DNA of 64,000 bases, from assembly GCF_001645685.2 (NCBI RefSeq), contig NZ_CP017080.1, positions 3,897,051-3,961,050 of the forward strand, written 5' to 3'. The DNA is from Peribacillus muralis. GTDB taxonomy: Bacteria; Bacillota; Bacilli; Bacillales; DSM-1321. Within the stretch, counting starts at the first letter, position 1, and every line of letters starts with the position of its first letter. Shown piece after piece: positions 8,215 to 16,640 of this stretch. The notes under the pieces were generated by a model. The model ran no database searches. It had not been told where the DNA came from and was given only the letters and a program-made list of their open reading frames with translations. Both the position numbers and the translations under genes were made by a program.

Positions 8215-9681
8215 CTACCCTTTTATAAAAATCGTCTTGATGGCAGTATAAAATTCCTTGGCGGCCTGCCCTTGCTCTCGTGCTCCTGAACTGGAGGCTT
8301 TCATTCCTCCAAAGGGTGCTTGAAGTTCGACTCCAGCACTTTCAGCATTGATTCTAACAAGACCTGCATCAATCTCATCTATAAATTCCAACACAGCGCT
8401 TATATTAGATGTATAAATGGAGGCACTCAACCCATACCTCGTATCATTCGCCACTTTAATGGCTTCTTCCAGGTCGTTAACTCGGAGCAGGGCAATTACT
8501 GGTCCGAAAATTTCTTCTTGGGCTATTTTCATATCCGGCTTTACACCCCCGAAAATAGCCGGGCGTACATAAAATCCCTCTTCATGTTCTTCACCTGTGA
8601 TTGTTTTCCCCCCCGTTATAAGAGCGGCCCCCTCTTTTTTTCCAAGTTCGATATATTCCCTTACAGTATTAAATTGCCTTTCACTAGCGCATGGGCCCAT
8701 CCAGACTCCTTCAATGAGCCCATTACCTACAGTAATTTTTTCCGTTTCTTCAACTAATTTTTTCACAAACGCATCATAAATGGAGCTCTCTACGATGACC
8801 CGGCTTGTAGCCGTGCATTTTTGGCCTGTGGAACGGAAGGCACCGCTTATCACACCTTCGACTGCTCTTGCTATATCAGCATCCTTCGTTATGATCACCG
8901 GGTTTTTCCCGCCCATCTCCAATTGGAACTTGATTCCACGTTCAGTTGCGGCTTTGGCTACACCTTCACCGACCGCTTCCGAACCTGTAAAAGTGACCGC
9001 GTTCAATAGAGGGTGATCGATTAACTCCTGACCGATTACGGAACCCGACCCCGTTATAAAATTCAAAACTCCATCAGGGAGACCTGCTTCGGCAAAGCAT
9101 TCCACAATTTTAGCCGCTGTCACAGCTGCTTCGGTCGCTGGCTTAAACACGACCGTATTGCCATATACAAGTGCAGGAGCAATTTTCCAAATGGGAATGG
9201 CAGCAGGAAAGTTCCACGGAGTAATGACCCCTACAACGCCAAGGGGTGCTCGCTTTGTAAACATAAGTGCATCCTTATCGGATGAAGGGATGACATCCCC
9301 CTCCTTTCTAATGCCTTCACCGGCATAATAGCGAAGGATCGCGATGCCGCGGGAAGTTTCTCCTTTTGATTCATGAAGTGTTTTTCCCATTTCCCTAGTC
9401 ATGGTTTCGGCTATTTCATCCAATTTCCCCTCAAGTAGGTTTGCCACTTTGTATAGAAATTGACCTCTTTCTGCCTGTCCTATTTTTCTCCATGTTTTTT
9501 TTGCCAGGTGTGCTGATTGAATAGCTTTATCTAAATCAGATGCCGTCGAATCTTGAACGTACCCTACAATCGTTCCTTTTCTTGCCGGATCAAAGCTTTC
9601 AATAGTCTCTTGTGATTCCGAGGCTACCCATTCATTGTTAATATAGTTTTTACATATCTTTTCCTTTGAAAGGGTTTTCAT
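8215..9681 (-). CDS. 2-oxoglutarate semialdehyde dehydrogenase (aldehyde dehydrogenase family)
   Basis: 488 residues. The NAD(P)-dependent aldehyde dehydrogenase motifs are complete: Asn in TPWNFP (about 157), FTGSEAVG (231-238), the general base Glu in LEMGGKNP (about 255) and the nucleophile in GQKCTATSR (Cys about 289). It most resembles the ketoglutarate-semialdehyde dehydrogenase of glucarate/galactarate pathways (GucD/YcbD type), giving 2-oxoglutarate for the TCA cycle. It lies 27 bp before the DHDPS-family gene, the same pairing as kdgD-gucD. Substrate assignment is from context; succinate-semialdehyde or other aldehydes remain possible. Confidence 0.83.
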   Translation of the reverse strand: MKTLSKEKICKNYINNEWVASESQETIESFDPARKGTIVGYVQDSTASDLDKAIQSAHLAKKTWRKIGQAERGQFLYKVANLLEGKLDEIAETMTREMGKTLHESKGETSRGIAILRYYAGEGIRKEGDVIPSSDKDALMFTKRAPLGVVGVITPWNFPAAIPIWKIAPALVYGNTVVFKPATEAAVTAAKIVECFAEAGLPDGVLNFITGSGSVIGQELIDHPLLNAVTFTGSEAVGEGVAKAATERGIKFQLEMGGKNPVIITKDADIARAVEGVISGAFRSTGQKCTATSRVIVESSIYDAFVKKLVEETEKITVGNGLIEGVWMGPCASERQFNTVREYIELGKKEGAALITGGKTITGEEHEEGFYVRPAIFGGVKPDMKIAQEEIFGPVIALLRVNDLEEAIKVANDTRYGLSASIYTSNISAVLEFIDEIDAGLVRINAESAGVELQAPFGGMKASSSGAREQGQAAKEFYTAIKTIFIKG

Positions 9682-9714
9682 TTCAACAGCTCCTTTTCCC
9701 AGTTTTAAAAAAAC

Positions 9715-10509
9715 TTATTCTTGCCCTCTATCAACAGCTTGGTTAAAAACTCCCGTATACCCAGCAATTTGAGATAAACGAGAAGCTAATTTCATGATTT
9801 CTTCCTTTGCCGCATCCTTCTTTGTTTCCCAACTATTATTCATCATCGTAAAACTTACACCAGCTATGATTTTGTTTTCATAATTATAAATAGGTGCTGC
9901 CACACAGCTAAAACCAAGAGCTGCTTCTTCATTCTCAATTGCGTATCCGTTTTTTTGTGCCATTCGGACACTTTCGTATAAATCATCAATATTTGAAATG
10001 GTAAATGGCGTTTTTTGTTCCCATATCCTTGAATGGAATATTCCAGCCAGCTCATCCTTTGAATGTTGAATCAATTGTATCTTTCCTATTGCAGACGCAT
10101 AGGCCGGAAACCGCATTCCTGGATCTGTGATAAGCCTCACTCTGGAATCACCTTCCATCTTTCCTAAATAAACGACATTTTCTTCATCCAAAACCCCAAG
10201 TTGAATATGTTCATTAATGCTTGCAACGGAAATGGCCGCTTCTTTATAAAATGATTGAAGCATATTGAATTGATTAAAATAAGCTGCGCTAAGTCCTCCG
10301 ATAGTCGGACCAAGCTTATAAGTATCTCCTTCCTCCTTAGTGACCCACTTTAGAACTTCTAAGGTGTTCAGCAATGAAAACAAGGAACTTTTATTTATTC
10401 CCAATTTTTTCGATAAGTCAATCAACCGTAATTGATCGGGATTCTCCCCTATTTCCTTTATAATCTTGTCTGCTCTTTCTATTGCAGGAACCCAGTACTT
10501 TTCACTCAT
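9715..10509 (-). CDS. IclR-family transcriptional regulator
   Basis: 264 residues: an N-terminal winged helix-turn-helix (about 10-70, with LRLIDLSKKLGINKSSLFSLLNTLEVLKWV) followed by the GAF-like IclR effector domain (TYKLGPTIGGLSAAY, RFPAYASAIGKI, GYAIENEEAALGFSCVAAPIYN). The start at 10509 follows AGGTGG; an ATG at 10533 has no ribosome site. It is the first gene of the run into the aldehyde dehydrogenase, 33 bp upstream of it, and probably controls the region in response to a keto-deoxy acid. An 11-bp inverted repeat lies just upstream, suggesting autoregulation. Confidence 0.9.
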   Translation of the reverse strand: MSEKYWVPAIERADKIIKEIGENPDQLRLIDLSKKLGINKSSLFSLLNTLEVLKWVTKEEGDTYKLGPTIGGLSAAYFNQFNMLQSFYKEAAISVASINEHIQLGVLDEENVVYLGKMEGDSRVRLITDPGMRFPAYASAIGKIQLIQHSKDELAGIFHSRIWEQKTPFTISNIDDLYESVRMAQKNGYAIENEEAALGFSCVAAPIYNYENKIIAGVSFTMMNNSWETKKDAAKEEIMKLASRLSQIAGYTGVFNQAVDRGQE

Positions 10510-10553
10510 GAATATCTTCCACCTCTTATTCATACATTCGATTTACTTTTTTC

Positions 10554-10590
10554 AGTTTAATATAATAAACTAAGTTTTTTATATTAAACT
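10554..10590. promoter_or_regulatory. Inverted repeat, candidate IclR-regulator operator
   Basis: Perfect 11-bp arms AGTTTAATATA (10554-10564) and TATATTAAACT (10580-10590) are separated by 15 bp, 44 bp upstream of the IclR gene start. The spacing puts arm centres 26 bp apart. Being AT-rich, it may also include promoter elements. Confidence 0.5.
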
Positions 10591-10660
10591 ATTTACAATT
10601 TTACCATATTAATGTAAATTATCAAATAATTAATTTGAATATTCTATTTTTTAACCAATA

Positions 10661-10693
10661 AAAAAAGACACAACCCCATTGAAAGGGTGTGTC
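10661..10693 (-). terminator. Terminator after the VOC-family gene
   Basis: Stem GACACACCC with GGGGTTGTGTC, followed on the minus strand by seven T residues, 11 bp past the stop at 10705. Confidence 0.8.
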
Positions 10694-10704
10694 CTGCTCT
10701 TTCA

Positions 10705-11121
10705 TTAATCTTGACTAAATCCACTTTCATCCATGTAGAATACTTCCCAAAGATGTCCGTCGAGATCCTTGAAGCTCCAACCGTACATGAAGCCATGATC
10801 GATTGCATCATTAGAAGGCTGGGCGCCAGCAGTCAAAGCACTATTGACGACATCATCGACTTCTTGCTTACTATTTACGGAGAGGGCGACAATCGCTTCT
10901 GCACTCGTCTCCGAATCGGGAATGTCCTTTTTTGTAAACGTCTTGAAGTAGTCCTCAACCAGCAGCATGACATATATCGAATCACTGATAACCATGCACG
11001 TTGCGTTTTCATTGGTCATTTGCTCGTTAAAGGCAAAACCCACTTTTGTGAAGAATTGTATTGAAGCATCCAAATCTTTAACAGGCAGGTTAACGAAAAT
11101 CTTCTCTGCTTGAACTCCCAT
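10705..11121 (-). CDS. VOC (glyoxalase/bleomycin-resistance) family protein
   Basis: 138 residues, a single glyoxalase-fold protein with the opening IFVNLPVKDLDASIQFFTKVGFAF and the closing metal-side strand WSFKDLDGHLWEVFYMDE. Metalloenzymes of this superfamily act on varied small molecules; the exact reaction cannot be read from sequence. The start at 11121 is preceded by GAGGGTG with 6-nt spacing, better than the in-frame ATG 15 bp upstream. Monocistronic, with its own terminator. Confidence 0.85.
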   Translation of the reverse strand: MGVQAEKIFVNLPVKDLDASIQFFTKVGFAFNEQMTNENATCMVISDSIYVMLLVEDYFKTFTKKDIPDSETSAEAIVALSVNSKQEVDDVVNSALTAGAQPSNDAIDHGFMYGWSFKDLDGHLWEVFYMDESGFSQD

Positions 11122-11576
11122 CAAATTCACCCTCACTTGGTTAATTTACGTTCACTGCCCTACTATTCGCTCTTTTTTTTGAATATCCTGCCGGCAGCAA
11201 ATATTTCCTTCACTCCTAGAAGATGATTTCCTACTTTCCCTTGGGTTTCACCATCCACTAATAAGCAGGGTTCCTTCAAATATAAAACATGATATTTCAT
11301 TTTTAAGACGTTGGCGTTAAAGCTCATAAACCAATCTATAAGATAGTTCACTGCAAGCGGTCTCAAGCAATATCTTTCTATTACTCAGTATTGTCTGGGT
11401 TTTGCGTGTATACATAGCTGGTATATCAATAGATGCCCATACAATCTTTATGTGATTTCAAAGATGATTATTTTGAAATAAGGTTTCTCAACTGAAACAT
11501 ATTATTCCATTTTAGGAACCAAGAAACCATAACTTCAAGTCATACTAAAATAAAATAATTTCAAGGAGGGAAGCAC
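11122..11576. other. Intergenic, no confident gene
   Basis: Only short frames occur here. A 67-codon minus-strand frame at 11163-11366 has no ribosome site and no recognisable family. The last 60 bp before 11577 are AT-rich and hold the SD AAGGAGGG of the secreted protein. Confidence 0.5.
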
Positions 11577-12785
11577 ATGAAAAATCACATTAAAACTTGG
11601 AGTATCAAGAACGTATGTTTTTTACTAGTTTTGGTTTTGTTCTCTTCAGCTATATTACCAGGGCTGAAATTTTCTTTTGAAAGAGCTAATGCAGAGAATA
11701 TAAATACAGCTGAATTTATTCGTCCGTTTTCTAACCAAGCGCTTGAAGCACCACCTATTAACCAAGGAAGAGCAATTAACACCAAGTATCCCAGAATGAC
11801 AACTCCTGCAGTTGAAGCTTTTTCGCATGATGATGGTACAGGAACAGGTTATTTAAATGTATCATGGGAGCCCATAGATAATGTCACAAAATATCAAGTG
11901 CTTATATTTAATGGTTCAAAACATAGTTACTGGACTGTTCCGGCTGACCAAGTTTTTTGGACTACTAAAGGAAAAGGGATGTTTCCCACTGTTGAACAAC
12001 TGGAAGAAGGACAAGTAGATTATTTGCGTAATGGTAGCGGAACAGAATTTCCAATAGATCCTTCACCATTTTACAAGAAAGCACATGAATTGAATGGTGG
12101 ATTAAATTATTCTGGCAGTCAACATTACTATATCCGAGTGGCAGCAATATTTGAGGATGGAGCAAGTCCGCTATCTTATGCAAATGTAACACAAATTCCA
12201 TTGGACACACCCAAATTATCCAACGCCGATATTGTTATGGATCCTAATAATCAGGAAGGATATGCACACATCGAGTGGAATCCAGTCAATGATGCAACAG
12301 GTTACTTTATTCATATTTTTAATGGAATAAATTTCGAAACGCTAGATGTGGGAAATGTAACTACTTTTTCTACAAAAAATGAAGGAATTTGGACAGCGGA
12401 TACAGAAAATTCTCAAGGGCAATACTATTTACTTCATGATCTAATAGGAGGAACCTTCCCCTATGAACCTTACAAATTATACAAAAACATCGAGGAAGTT
12501 GACCAATTAAATAGTTATATTGTTACTGTATCCGCCTATAATAACCGCGGGGAGACTTCTCGTACTACTGAAGAAGCTGCACTTCCTTTTGAAATTAATA
12601 CAAATGATATAGAAATAGAATATGTTGATGAAGCAATAAATAATGATGAAGAAATCCCTATTATTGATAACGATATGCTTGGAGATCCCCGAACATTTGA
12701 ACCTATCGATTTGTCAAATGTTGAAGATAGTGTATCAGAAGTATATATAAACAATGTGGAAGTCCAACCTAGAATTTGGGGATAG
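11577..12785 (+). CDS. Secreted fibronectin-like protein, N-terminal part of a split toxin
   Basis: 402 residues with a signal peptide (basic start, hydrophobic stretch FLLVLVLFSSAILPG, likely cleavage near ANA at 39-41). Two fibronectin-type repeats follow: GYLNVSWEPIDNVTKYQVLIFNG and, about 130 residues on, GYAHIEWNPVNDATGYFIHIFNG. An acidic linker (IEIEYVDEAINNDEE) leads to QPRIWG and a stop. Re-reading one G of the GGGG at 12778-12781 would continue as WGIVLRVVLIGGKPAVKYG into the toxin domain. The protein is therefore probably the delivery half of a 530-residue exported toxin. SD AAGGAGGG lies 7 nt upstream. Confidence 0.8.
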   Translation: MKNHIKTWSIKNVCFLLVLVLFSSAILPGLKFSFERANAENINTAEFIRPFSNQALEAPPINQGRAINTKYPRMTTPAVEAFSHDDGTGTGYLNVSWEPIDNVTKYQVLIFNGSKHSYWTVPADQVFWTTKGKGMFPTVEQLEEGQVDYLRNGSGTEFPIDPSPFYKKAHELNGGLNYSGSQHYYIRVAAIFEDGASPLSYANVTQIPLDTPKLSNADIVMDPNNQEGYAHIEWNPVNDATGYFIHIFNGINFETLDVGNVTTFSTKNEGIWTADTENSQGQYYLLHDLIGGTFPYEPYKLYKNIEEVDQLNSYIVTVSAYNNRGETSRTTEEAALPFEINTNDIEIEYVDEAINNDEEIPIIDNDMLGDPRTFEPIDLSNVEDSVSEVYINNVEVQPRIWG

Positions 12786-13186
12786 TTCTTAGGGTCGTGC
12801 TTATAGGTGGGAAACCTGCTGTTAAATATGGTAGTAAGATTTACAAAAAAGTGCCCAAAAGCACGGTTACTAATGCCTTAAAGAATTTCAAATCAAAGAA
12901 AATGTCAATTGGTGGCAGTAATAAAGTTCTGTTAGATAAAAGTGCAATGAAGCATATATTAGAAAGGCACCACCCTAAATATTGGACAGGGTATCAAGAT
13001 AAAACAATGTTCAATCCAAAACTTTCTATAAATGATATTCAAAATATGATTGTAAAAATAGTTGGAAATAATAAAGCTAAAATTAAATCTGGAAATGGGT
13101 ACGCTGAGATTAATACAACAGTTAATGGCAAAAAGTACAGGTTAATTATAAAGAAATATAGAATAACATCATTCTACCCCAGATAG
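12776..13186 (+). CDS. Putative nuclease-type toxin domain (SAR2788-like), frameshifted from the secreted protein
   Basis: A 136-codon frame opening at a TTG that has no ribosome site, one frame back from and overlapping the preceding gene. Content: VVLIGGKPAVKYGSKIYKK linker typical of toxin C-termini, then MKHILERHHPKYW, a FNPKLSINDIQNMI helix, and a final strand RITSFYPR. The histidine-rich helix and closing beta strands resemble small RNase-type polymorphic toxin domains and proteins annotated as SAR2788-family putative toxins; exact activity is unknown. Most likely expressed only as the C-terminus of the upstream protein after ribosomal or genetic frameshifting. An immunity-like gene follows by 11 bp. 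Confidence 0.6.
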   Translation: MGIVLRVVLIGGKPAVKYGSKIYKKVPKSTVTNALKNFKSKKMSIGGSNKVLLDKSAMKHILERHHPKYWTGYQDKTMFNPKLSINDIQNMIVKIVGNNKAKIKSGNGYAEINTTVNGKKYRLIIKKYRITSFYPR

Positions 13187-13197
13187 GTGGTTCATAG

Positions 13198-13749
13198 ATG
13201 TTTATCATTGAAACTTATATATCAAAAAATGGTTATGATGCTATAGATAAAAAGCAATTATTAGTTAACGAGGATTTTATTCCAATCCATCACTTACATG
13301 CTAAGAAATTAGCAAATCAACAGCTTATTCATACAAAAGGCACGACCTTTTACGGCACAGTACTTATAGCTTATCAACATCAATTTCTCTCGAGCTTTTA
13401 TGATTGGGATGATGTTGATGGTATATGGCTTTCAATTTTACAGGCAATGACTGATTGTTTATGTACCGGCTTTGGCAGCAGTGGCTTTTCGGAACGTTCC
13501 ATGAATTGGGAAATGAAAAAGCTAATGAAAAAAAATCCCACTGTTTTATTTACATGGGATCATGGTTTCGCTAGCCAAGAATGGAATGACGTTCCTAGTA
13601 AATCGATCGTGAGCTTCCCTGAAAAGGTATTATTGAACCATATTATAGAAAAGGGAACTGAGTACTTAACATTTAGAGAGGCTTTATATGATAGCGGTCC
13701 AATTCAAAATATTAACCAGTTAGTTAACAATCTTAAATCTTTTAAATAG
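13198..13749 (+). CDS. Putative immunity protein for the toxin domain
   Basis: 183 residues, cytoplasmic, no signal peptide. Starts at ATG 13198 after AGGTGG with 8-nt spacing. Sequence features include a conserved acidic SFYDWDDVDGIWLSIL segment and FTWDHGFASQEWNDVPSKSIVSFPEK. I do not recognise a named family. Its position 11 bp after a toxin domain, in the same direction, and its size match immunity genes of polymorphic toxin systems, which protect the producer from its own toxin. It is intact although the toxin is frame-shifted. Confidence 0.6.
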   Translation: MFIIETYISKNGYDAIDKKQLLVNEDFIPIHHLHAKKLANQQLIHTKGTTFYGTVLIAYQHQFLSSFYDWDDVDGIWLSILQAMTDCLCTGFGSSGFSERSMNWEMKKLMKKNPTVLFTWDHGFASQEWNDVPSKSIVSFPEKVLLNHIIEKGTEYLTFREALYDSGPIQNINQLVNNLKSFK

Positions 13750-13765
13750 TGTTTTAGAGATATGC

Positions 13766-13805
13766 GAGACTTAAGCTTCACTAAGCGAAGTGAAGCTTAA
13801 GTCTC
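13766..13805 (+). terminator. Long perfect hairpin after the immunity gene
   Basis: Arms of 17 bp (GAGACTTAAGCTTCACT and its exact complement) with a 6-nt loop AAGCGA, 16 bp past the stop. No T-run follows on either strand, so it may be a weak terminator, an mRNA-stabilising structure or a mobile-element trace. Confidence 0.5.
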
Positions 13806-13944
13806 TAAACATTGGAGCGAATCCCCTCTATGTTAACGATAAAGGGACGAAAAATACTACGGTGTCTCTAGTGGTGTTTGGTAATACGTGTCTCATAAAT
13901 AAAAACAGCTCTTCCAGCATTGGCTGAAAGGACTGGCTGTTTCT

Positions 13945-14122
13945 TCCATAGTTCGTTTAAGGATTTCCCTGCAAATTGTCCACCTCCACTATCGAAGGGC
14001 CGTTTGGATGTGCCGATATCACCCAGCACTCCCTTTTCCGGAATCCAGCTTCAACCAGCCGCACAAACTTCCGCAGCTGTCATGCTTTCTTTAAATGAAT
14101 CAGGAGCGATCACAATCTTCAT
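13945..14122 (-). pseudogene. Glycerate kinase remnant
   Basis: Starts with an intact ATG (14122), ribosome site GGTGG, and MKIVIAPDSFKESMTAAEVCAA, the characteristic opening of glycerate kinases of the GarK/GlxK family. A frameshift then gives VEAGFRK in another frame, the expected continuation, after which the reading dissolves. The rest of the roughly 380-residue enzyme is deleted. The family phosphorylates glycerate from glyoxylate or aldarate catabolism. Confidence 0.75.
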
Positions 14123-14137
14123 TACATCCACCTACCT

Positions 14138-14277
14138 TATATTTTTATCCACATGAATTGATAAGGAGTAAGCACAATCGACTTTTCTAAACGTTTTTCA
14201 CTCCATAGGTCGTAACCACTATAAGGGAGCTCAACATCAATCACGTCTGTCGCGACATTTATCACAAATGAAATATA
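14138..14277 (-). pseudogene. C-terminal scrap of a glycoside hydrolase-like gene
   Basis: An uninterrupted stretch of 46 codons ending in TAA reads ISFVINVATDVIDVEL, YDLWSEKRLEKSIVL and TPYQFMWIKI. This is the pattern of the C-terminal beta-sandwich of several glycosidase families (visible LWS and L.PY..). No start or catalytic part is present. Directly upstream of the glycerate kinase remnant. Identity at family level is uncertain. Confidence 0.45.
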
Positions 14278-14313
14278 CCGTCAGTCGGACTAGACAAAGG
14301 GGATCAGGGCACA

Positions 14314-14357
14314 AAAAATCCCCGGAATGAAGGACATTGTCCATCATTCCGGGGATA
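14314..14357 (-). terminator. Terminator after PTS IIA gene
   Basis: Stem ATCCCCGGAATGATGGACA with TGTCCTTCATTCCGGGGAT followed on the minus strand by a run of T; very stable. Confidence 0.88.
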
Positions 14358-14371
14358 GTTCAGCCATTTTT

Positions 14372-14863
14372 TCACTTCAAAGCAATACTCATGATCTCCG
14401 TTTCGTTAATGGTTGCTTCGGTGCTATCTGTTTTTTCCACTTTTTCAACCAGCTCGCCATTCGTGATGACGATCGGAGTTATGATGCTAGGTGCATTTGA
14501 TTTAAGGAATTCGATATCGAATGTAACGAGCTTGTCCCCCGCTTTTACACGCTGCCCTTCTGCGACATGGACTTCGAATCCTTCACCTTTAAGGTTCACC
14601 GTTTCTAATCCGATATGCATCAGCAGCTCAATGCCACTTTTCGTCTTAAGTCCTATTGCATGCTTCGTATGGAAAACCTGGACCACTTCTGCATCTATCG
14701 GAGCTACGACAAGACCCTCTTCAGGAAGAATGGCAATTCCGTCTCCCATTAGCTTCCCGGAGAATACGGGATCTGGAACATCCTCCATTTTTACAATTTT
14801 CCCGTTCATCGGTGCGAGCAGCTGCTCCACGTTTTCTTTTTTTCCGAATAATTTCTTGAACAT
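14372..14863 (-). CDS. PTS glucose-type EIIA component
   Basis: 163 residues, a stand-alone EIIA-Glc domain (Crr/YpqE type). It shows LLAPMNGKIVKMEDVPDPVFSGKL at the start, the first active-site region VFHTKHAIGLKT and the phosphorylated histidine region ELLMHIGLETVNLKGEGFE. It receives phosphate from HPr and passes it to an EIIB domain of a sugar permease. No EIIBC gene is adjacent, so it probably serves permeases elsewhere. The ATG at 14863 is set by GAGGAAG upstream; an in-frame GTG 9 bp earlier sits too close to that site. Tail of about 20 residues is variable. Confidence 0.9.
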   Translation of the reverse strand: MFKKLFGKKENVEQLLAPMNGKIVKMEDVPDPVFSGKLMGDGIAILPEEGLVVAPIDAEVVQVFHTKHAIGLKTKSGIELLMHIGLETVNLKGEGFEVHVAEGQRVKAGDKLVTFDIEFLKSNAPSIITPIVITNGELVEKVEKTDSTEATINETEIMSIALK

Positions 14864-14953
14864 AATAGACACTTCCTCTTTTCAGTCAAATTTATTAAGG
14901 CAGTAAGCTATTTGGATCCGCTTTGCCTGCCTAACCTTTCATTCGTTGTGCTA

Positions 14954-15589
14954 TTAATACACCTTTGTTTCCCTATCTATTTTTTCCACTTTAACGAAAT
15001 CGAATGCAGCTTCGAAACCTTCTCCTTGAGGACTGCAGGCATAGATGCCGACTTTCATCGTTTTTCCCGTTTCAACGAGGTGGGTCATTCTAATTTGGCT
15101 CCAGGAAGTGCCATCTAATGAGTAATCAACATAATAGTTGGTGTTCCTTCTCGTTATCCGATAAAAGAGTGTCGCCCCATCTTCTGAAAATTCCTGACTT
15201 GACCAATCAGAGTAACCTTGGTTTGTTGCAACTACGCCTAGTTTACTTTTTCCATCCGGAATAAATTCAACAGATGTCTTTAGCCATGTCTCACTTGAAA
15301 AACGCACCATCAATCCCGCTTGGTCATATCTATTCACTGGCTTGGATTTCACCTTCGTCGTTAAACGAAAATCCCCGCTTACTTCATGGTACAAAAAATG
15401 CCCATTATCCGCTTGAAAGCCATAATGAGTTTTTTGCCAGAAGTCGGTTTGATCATCGGTTTTGATGACTAAAGTCGATTCCTCTGCATTTGCCCTCCAC
15501 GTTTTGGGCTCGGAGTGCCATGATAATTTTGCTCTGAATTCAGCGTCATTGAATTCCTCCAATAATATAGCCGTTATGATCATAGCCAC
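14954..15589 (-). CDS. DUF1349 family protein
   Basis: Up to 211 residues. WHSEPKTWRANAEESTLVIKTDDQTDFWQKTHYGF, YDQAGLMVRFSSETWLKTSVEF and the closing VGIYACSPQGEGFEAAFDF are typical of DUF1349, a concanavalin-like beta-sandwich family of unknown biochemical role, possibly carbohydrate-related. No signal peptide. The exact start is unclear: the in-frame ATG at 15583 has AGGTGG only 2 nt away, while a strong GGAGG further in precedes an out-of-frame ATG. Monocistronic. Confidence 0.8.
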   Translation of the reverse strand: MAMIITAILLEEFNDAEFRAKLSWHSEPKTWRANAEESTLVIKTDDQTDFWQKTHYGFQADNGHFLYHEVSGDFRLTTKVKSKPVNRYDQAGLMVRFSSETWLKTSVEFIPDGKSKLGVVATNQGYSDWSSQEFSEDGATLFYRITRRNTNYYVDYSLDGTSWSQIRMTHLVETGKTMKVGIYACSPQGEGFEAAFDFVKVEKIDRETKVY

Positions 15590-15727
15590 CTTTCTTATAT
15601 TGATGCGTACACCTTCGCCAACGAAACCATTAATATTTTGTTAATTCCGATAAATAGAAGTTTATCATAAGTCGACCCCATTTGAGAATTATCAGGCTCC
15701 GCAACGCGCAGGGCCGGAACGTTGCAG

Positions 15728-15762
15728 CTTAAAAAAGCGATTCTTCATATGGAAAAATCGCT
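15728..15762 (-). terminator. Terminator after DUF1801 gene
   Basis: Stem AGCGATTTTTC with AAGAATCGCT and a following T-run on the minus strand, 25 bp past the stop at 15788. Confidence 0.75.
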
Positions 15763-15787
15763 CATTCCCCCTATCCGCCAGGCGGCA

Positions 15788-16171
15788 TTATTTCTTTTTC
15801 GCCTTGGCTGCCGCTTTTTCAATGTTCTCCTTCACTCTGAATGTAACGATCTGGCTTATCACTTCATATGGAATCGGCTTGTTGAGCGGAAACTGAACGG
15901 CCCCTTTCGACCGTTTGTAATCAGATAAAGCCTCTTCAAAAGCGGAGATTCCTCTCTGTGTCGGGTAAAACCCTATATGGTTTTTATAAGCCGCGAAATG
16001 GACCAGGTTTCCGTGCATCGCAAAGGTCGGCATTTGATAACTGATCCTTTCACTGGCTTCCGGTGCCGCAGCTTTAATTACGTTCCTTACCGTCTTTAGG
16101 ATCTCCTGGACGTCATCGGGGAATTGCACGATATATTCATCGATTGTATGAAAAGTTTTGGCTCCTTCCAT
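15788..16171 (-). CDS. DUF1801 / YdhG-like protein
   Basis: 127 residues with IDEYIVQFPDDVQEILKTVRNVIKAAAPEASERISYQMPTF and FYPTQRGISAFEEAL, the pattern of the YdhG/DUF1801 family (B. subtilis Fra-type frataxin-like iron chaperone belongs here). The lysine-rich tail AAAKAKKK is common. The start at 16171 follows AAAGGAG with 6-nt spacing. An iron-delivery role is possible but the family is broad. Confidence 0.82.
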   Translation of the reverse strand: MEGAKTFHTIDEYIVQFPDDVQEILKTVRNVIKAAAPEASERISYQMPTFAMHGNLVHFAAYKNHIGFYPTQRGISAFEEALSDYKRSKGAVQFPLNKPIPYEVISQIVTFRVKENIEKAAAKAKKK

Positions 16172-16387
16172 GATTGCTCCTTTCATCAGTAGAATGTCGT
16201 TATTCTATATTATAGCAATTTACTCCCATAAACTTTCAACAGAACTGTGCTTGAATAAAAAAAGCAGCGGAATCCCCATTTTATAAAATAGTAAGATACA
16301 TCTTCCCCATTAGTTTCGATCACTTTTTTTATACCAGTAGAACGAGTTTTTTTTTGGAACGATCAAGTGTTCCGTTCCCATTACAAT

Positions 16388-16496
16388 AGGTCGAATTATC
16401 TTATTGTAGGACGGATAATCCCGAATTAAGGACGAATTATTTCAGTTTAGGACGAATTATCCCGATTGAAGGACGAATCAGGACGGATTATCCGGT
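16388..16496. repeat. Degenerate short repeats, GGACGAATTAT type
   Basis: Five or six imperfect copies of a 20-25 bp unit built on GGACGAATTATCCCGATT. On the opposite strand the unit reads AATTCGNCCTAAACT, matching the unit of the larger block at 48780-49276, so the two loci belong to one repeat family. The rest of the 16172-16640 gap holds no gene that I can support; the promoter of the coat protein gene must lie near its end. Confidence 0.6.
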
Positions 16497-16640
16497 CTAA
16501 ATTATGAGATGGTTGCCGTTTTGAGGCTTTCTCCTCCAGTTAGGTCCGACATCTCCCCTTTTTCATTGAAAACGTACATATTTTCAAGCATCACCGACCA
16601 TCTTAAGGGGGTATGCTAAAAAAATTGGGAGGTAATACTT

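Noticed and set aside
11163..11366. Minus-strand frame of 67 codons
   Set aside because: No ribosome site and no recognised similarity; perhaps a relic.
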